From Mucilaginibacter phyllosphaerae (lineage in GTDB: Bacteria; Bacteroidota; Bacteroidia; Sphingobacteriales; Sphingobacteriaceae): a stretch of DNA of 64,000 bases. The notes beneath the pieces were generated by a model, which had not been told where the DNA came from, did no database searches, and saw nothing but the letters and a program-made list of their open reading frames with translations. Shown in pieces: positions 62,194 through 64,000 of this stretch. The stretch is taken from contig NZ_SNQG01000002.1 in NCBI RefSeq assembly GCF_004378255.1, positions 1 through 64,000 of the forward strand, given 5' to 3'. Position numbers and translations under genes: made by a program. Each line of letters starts with the position of its first letter. Positions within the stretch are counted from its first letter, which is position 1.

Positions 62194-63249
62194 CTATTTC
62201 TTTTCAAATTTAACCTGGAATAGCTTATCCCATTTTTTGCCGGTAACAAAAATACGTTTGGTAGCTTTGTCATAGGCAATGCCGTTAAGTACATCTGCTC
62301 CAGGGTTGCGGTTGGCCTGGGGGTACAGGTTGGTCAGATCAACCTTTTGTACAACAGCGCCTGTTTTAGGGTCGATAACCAGGATGTAATCTTTATGATA
62401 AACATTGGCGTAAATCTTCCCGTCGATGTATTCCAGTTCGTTTATCTCGTTCACGGCACCTTTATCATCATATACATCCACAAAACCGGTTTGCTTGTAC
62501 GTGTTTTTATCCAGAAACCAAATTCGGTTGGTACTATCGTCCATATAGATCTTGTTACCGTCGTAGGTCATGCCCCAGCCTTCTACACCTACGTTATTGT
62601 TAAATGTGCTTAACAGCTTCAGGCTTTTTTTATCATACACATAGCCTATTTTTTCTGTATAGGTAAGCTGCATAATTTTATCGCCTATAACCACTATACC
62701 TTCAGCAAAAACTTTTGGATCAACATTTACAACTTTAATCACCTTGCCTGTAACAAGATCTGCTTTCCGTAAACTTGATGGCCCCATTTCCTCTGCTAAA
62801 CGCCCTCCATCACTTTCATACATCACACCGTCTGCATATACCAGGCCTTCTGTATAAGATGAAGTATCATGCGGGTAAACTTTTTCCAAAGTATAATTCA
62901 GTTCTTCGGCAGGTTTGGCCAGCAGGTTAATGTTGGTAGTCAGGTCCTGGCTTTTGCCTTCCTGGTAAATTTTGGCGGTGATGATCCTGGCGCCTAATGT
63001 AAGGCTATCCGTTTTCAGGCTGATGGCAGCTGTATCTTTAGCCACACTTATCCGTGCCGAATCCAGCAGATAAACCACCGAATCAACCTTAACGCCTGAC
63101 GGAACATTAACTTTTAGGGCCACCGTATTGCCGGTAGTGTAGTTAGTGCCGGCTTCGGGGCTTATGGTAAAATCCTGCTGCTTATTGTTATCTGTACAGC
63201 CATATGCCAGCAGCGCTATAACAGCGAAAAATATGATACGTTTATTCAT
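62194..63249 (-). CDS. Glutaminyl-peptide cyclotransferase lipoprotein
   Basis: The 351-residue lipoprotein (MNKRIIFFAVIALLAYGC, Cys 18) has an N-terminal Ig-like domain (~25-115) and a five-bladed beta-propeller of the plant-type glutaminyl cyclase family. KVYPHDTSSYTEGLVYADG carries the conserved SYTEGL, and MYESDGGRLAEE, EGWGMTYDGNKIYM, INELEYIDGKIYANV and LNGIAYDKATKRIFVTGKKW follow. It converts N-terminal Gln to pyroglutamate in exported proteins. I start at ATG 63249, immediately after the yraN stop, instead of an upstream TTG that overlaps yraN. It is the last gene of a dnaG-yraN series. Confidence 0.92.
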   Translation of the reverse strand: MNKRIIFFAVIALLAYGCTDNNKQQDFTISPEAGTNYTTGNTVALKVNVPSGVKVDSVVYLLDSARISVAKDTAAISLKTDSLTLGARIITAKIYQEGKSQDLTTNINLLAKPAEELNYTLEKVYPHDTSSYTEGLVYADGVMYESDGGRLAEEMGPSSLRKADLVTGKVIKVVNVDPKVFAEGIVVIGDKIMQLTYTEKIGYVYDKKSLKLLSTFNNNVGVEGWGMTYDGNKIYMDDSTNRIWFLDKNTYKQTGFVDVYDDKGAVNEINELEYIDGKIYANVYHKDYILVIDPKTGAVVQKVDLTNLYPQANRNPGADVLNGIAYDKATKRIFVTGKKWDKLFQVKFEKK

Positions 63250-63250
63250 C

Positions 63251-63619
63251 TTAAATGGCAGAAGGCCAAAAGGCATCTTCAATATGTTTTAATGTGTGGT
63301 TATTATTACGGTCGAAAATGATAGATATTATATCAAACCTCACTTCGCCCTGGTGATTCATCAAATATATATACTCGTCGGCAGCTTCTACCAGCAAACG
63401 TTGCTTGCGGGCATCCACAAAATCTTCGGGTTCGCCAAAGTAATTGCCGGTGCGGGTTTTTACTTCGGTAAATATAATGATCCCCGCCTTATAAGCGATC
63501 AGGTCTACTTCAGCTTTACCGAAAACCCAGTTCTCATCCATGATCTCGTATCCGGTAGCCTCCAAATGGGCTTTTGCCATCGCTTCGCCTTTTTGCCCGA
63601 GATCGTTGTGGGATGCCAT
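63251..63619 (-). CDS. YraN family (UPF0102) nuclease-like protein
   Basis: The 122-residue protein has the compact PD-(D/E)xK-like fold of UPF0102. The series is LGQKGEAMAKAHLEATGYEI, then DENWVFGKAEVDLIAY (Glu/Asp), IIFTEVKTRTG (ExK) and VDARKQRLLVEAADEYI. The putative metal residues E37, D39, E52 and K54 (roughly) are kept. Its biological role is unsettled, perhaps in DNA processing. The ATG overlaps the dnaG stop by one nucleotide, indicating translational coupling. Confidence 0.9.
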   Translation of the reverse strand: MASHNDLGQKGEAMAKAHLEATGYEIMDENWVFGKAEVDLIAYKAGIIIFTEVKTRTGNYFGEPEDFVDARKQRLLVEAADEYIYLMNHQGEVRFDIISIIFDRNNNHTLKHIEDAFWPSAI

Positions 63620-64000
63620 TATTTTAAGATAACCGAGCCTAAGTAATCAGATATGGTTTTCTCCACTTTTTTCATGTGCATGTACTGGTTCAGCAGAATT
63701 TCCTGGTCGGCTTCGCCGGTGGTGGTTTGCAGTTCTTTGCGCAGGCCCTCCAGTATCTTGCCTACCTTTTGTTTTTTAAGATGGAAGATAGCGCCCAGGA
63801 TGGTTGCCTTCATGTTGGCCTGCTCGTCAGATACCAATATCTTGTGCATCTCGTACCAGTTCTCGCTCAATACATATTTAGTGGTCAGCAGGGTAACTAC
63901 CATATCTACAATGGCCTTATCCGGGTGATGGATAAAGTGCTGTTCTTCGGGTAAAACGCCGTTCTCTACCTCCTGCCGGTAGATCTCCATAAAATGTTTG
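63619..64000 (-). CDS. dnaG: DNA primase DnaG, C-terminal fragment
   Basis: The frame runs open past the right window edge and gives the last ~127 residues. EEQHFIHHPDKAIVDMVVTL, then TTKYVLSENWYEMHKILVSD and the terminal EILLNQYMHMKKVEKTISDY are typical of the C-terminal, DnaB-helicase-interacting domain of Bacteroidota primases. A short internal ATG at 63990 is not the start. The catalytic TOPRIM and zinc domains lie outside the window. The assignment is by resemblance of the tail only. Its stop TAA shares one base with the yraN ATG. Confidence 0.75.
   Translation of the reverse strand, partial: KHFMEIYRQEVENGVLPEEQHFIHHPDKAIVDMVVTLLTTKYVLSENWYEMHKILVSDEQANMKATILGAIFHLKKQKVGKILEGLRKELQTTTGEADQEILLNQYMHMKKVEKTISDYLGSVILK

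Overview
The window looks like a chromosomal segment of a Bacteroidota bacterium, most likely Sphingobacteriaceae and plausibly Mucilaginibacter or a close relative. The taxonomic call is inference. It rests on a SusC/SusD pair with glucanases, OmpA/TSP3 and PorT-type outer-membrane proteins, membrane-anchored sensors ending in a LuxR-like helix-turn-helix, few Shine-Dalgarno sites, and promoter boxes of the Bacteroidota type (-7 TAnnTTTG). I saw no tRNA, rRNA, prophage or CRISPR-Cas. The only transposon sequence is the end of an IS1182-like element at the extreme left.

Layout. 1-136: IS end. 163-9347: housekeeping and small regulatory genes (PfkB kinase, rsmA, pdxA, a DUF5009 acyltransferase-like membrane protein, a DUF985 cupin, a TetR / 76-aa protein / MFS operon with a palindromic operator on its promoter, a BI-1 family protein, an unknown protein). 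9496-14688: cell-wall and envelope genes (murQ, S41 protease, NagZ-like GH3, PorT-like barrel). 14810-23317: a glycan assembly island with four GT2 enzymes, a DUF5672 protein, an MsbA-type ABC exporter and a tandem pair of paralogous unknown proteins. 23427-32747: meaB, aminopeptidase P, an OmpA-family protein with distinctive codon use, a 47-aa membrane protein, ridA, recG, an M28 peptidase and an MFS transporter. 32875-35415: a TPR sensor-regulator, a single-domain response regulator and a zinc-ribbon protein. 35641-40743: a methionine locus with promoter, S-box (SAM-I) riboswitch, metH and metF. 42103-47710: an S8 protease, an ALDH7-type dehydrogenase, a TPR protein and a small acidic protein. 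47726-59120: a polysaccharide utilisation locus on the minus strand, ordered sensor-regulator, SusC, SusD, GH144-type glucanase, GH144-type glucanase, alpha/beta hydrolase. Its likely substrate is beta-1,2-glucan. 59210-61464: two DHFR-like (RibD_C) proteins and a divergent GlxA/AraC regulator. 62194-64000: glutaminyl cyclotransferase lipoprotein, yraN and the 3' end of dnaG.

The most unusual content is non-coding. Two long tandem arrays of a hairpin-forming unit (17 copies at 40755-42035; 8 copies plus a fragment at 61509-62175) each lie between convergent genes and in the same orientation. The first shows an internal segmental duplication. Three copies of a different double-hairpin element lie at 10323-10404, 39693-39785 and 43788-43873. 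Further long inverted repeats occur at 9370-9478 (perfect 23-bp arms), 35847-35969 (16/17 arms ending just before the metH start) and 42041-42089 (perfect 23-bp arms). These suggest a genome rich in mobile or recombining intergenic palindromes of the REP/BIME type.

In many ATG choices I trimmed a longer open frame to the ATG that fits the signal peptide or family start. recG, the TPR sensor and one MFS gene appear to use TTG or GTG.
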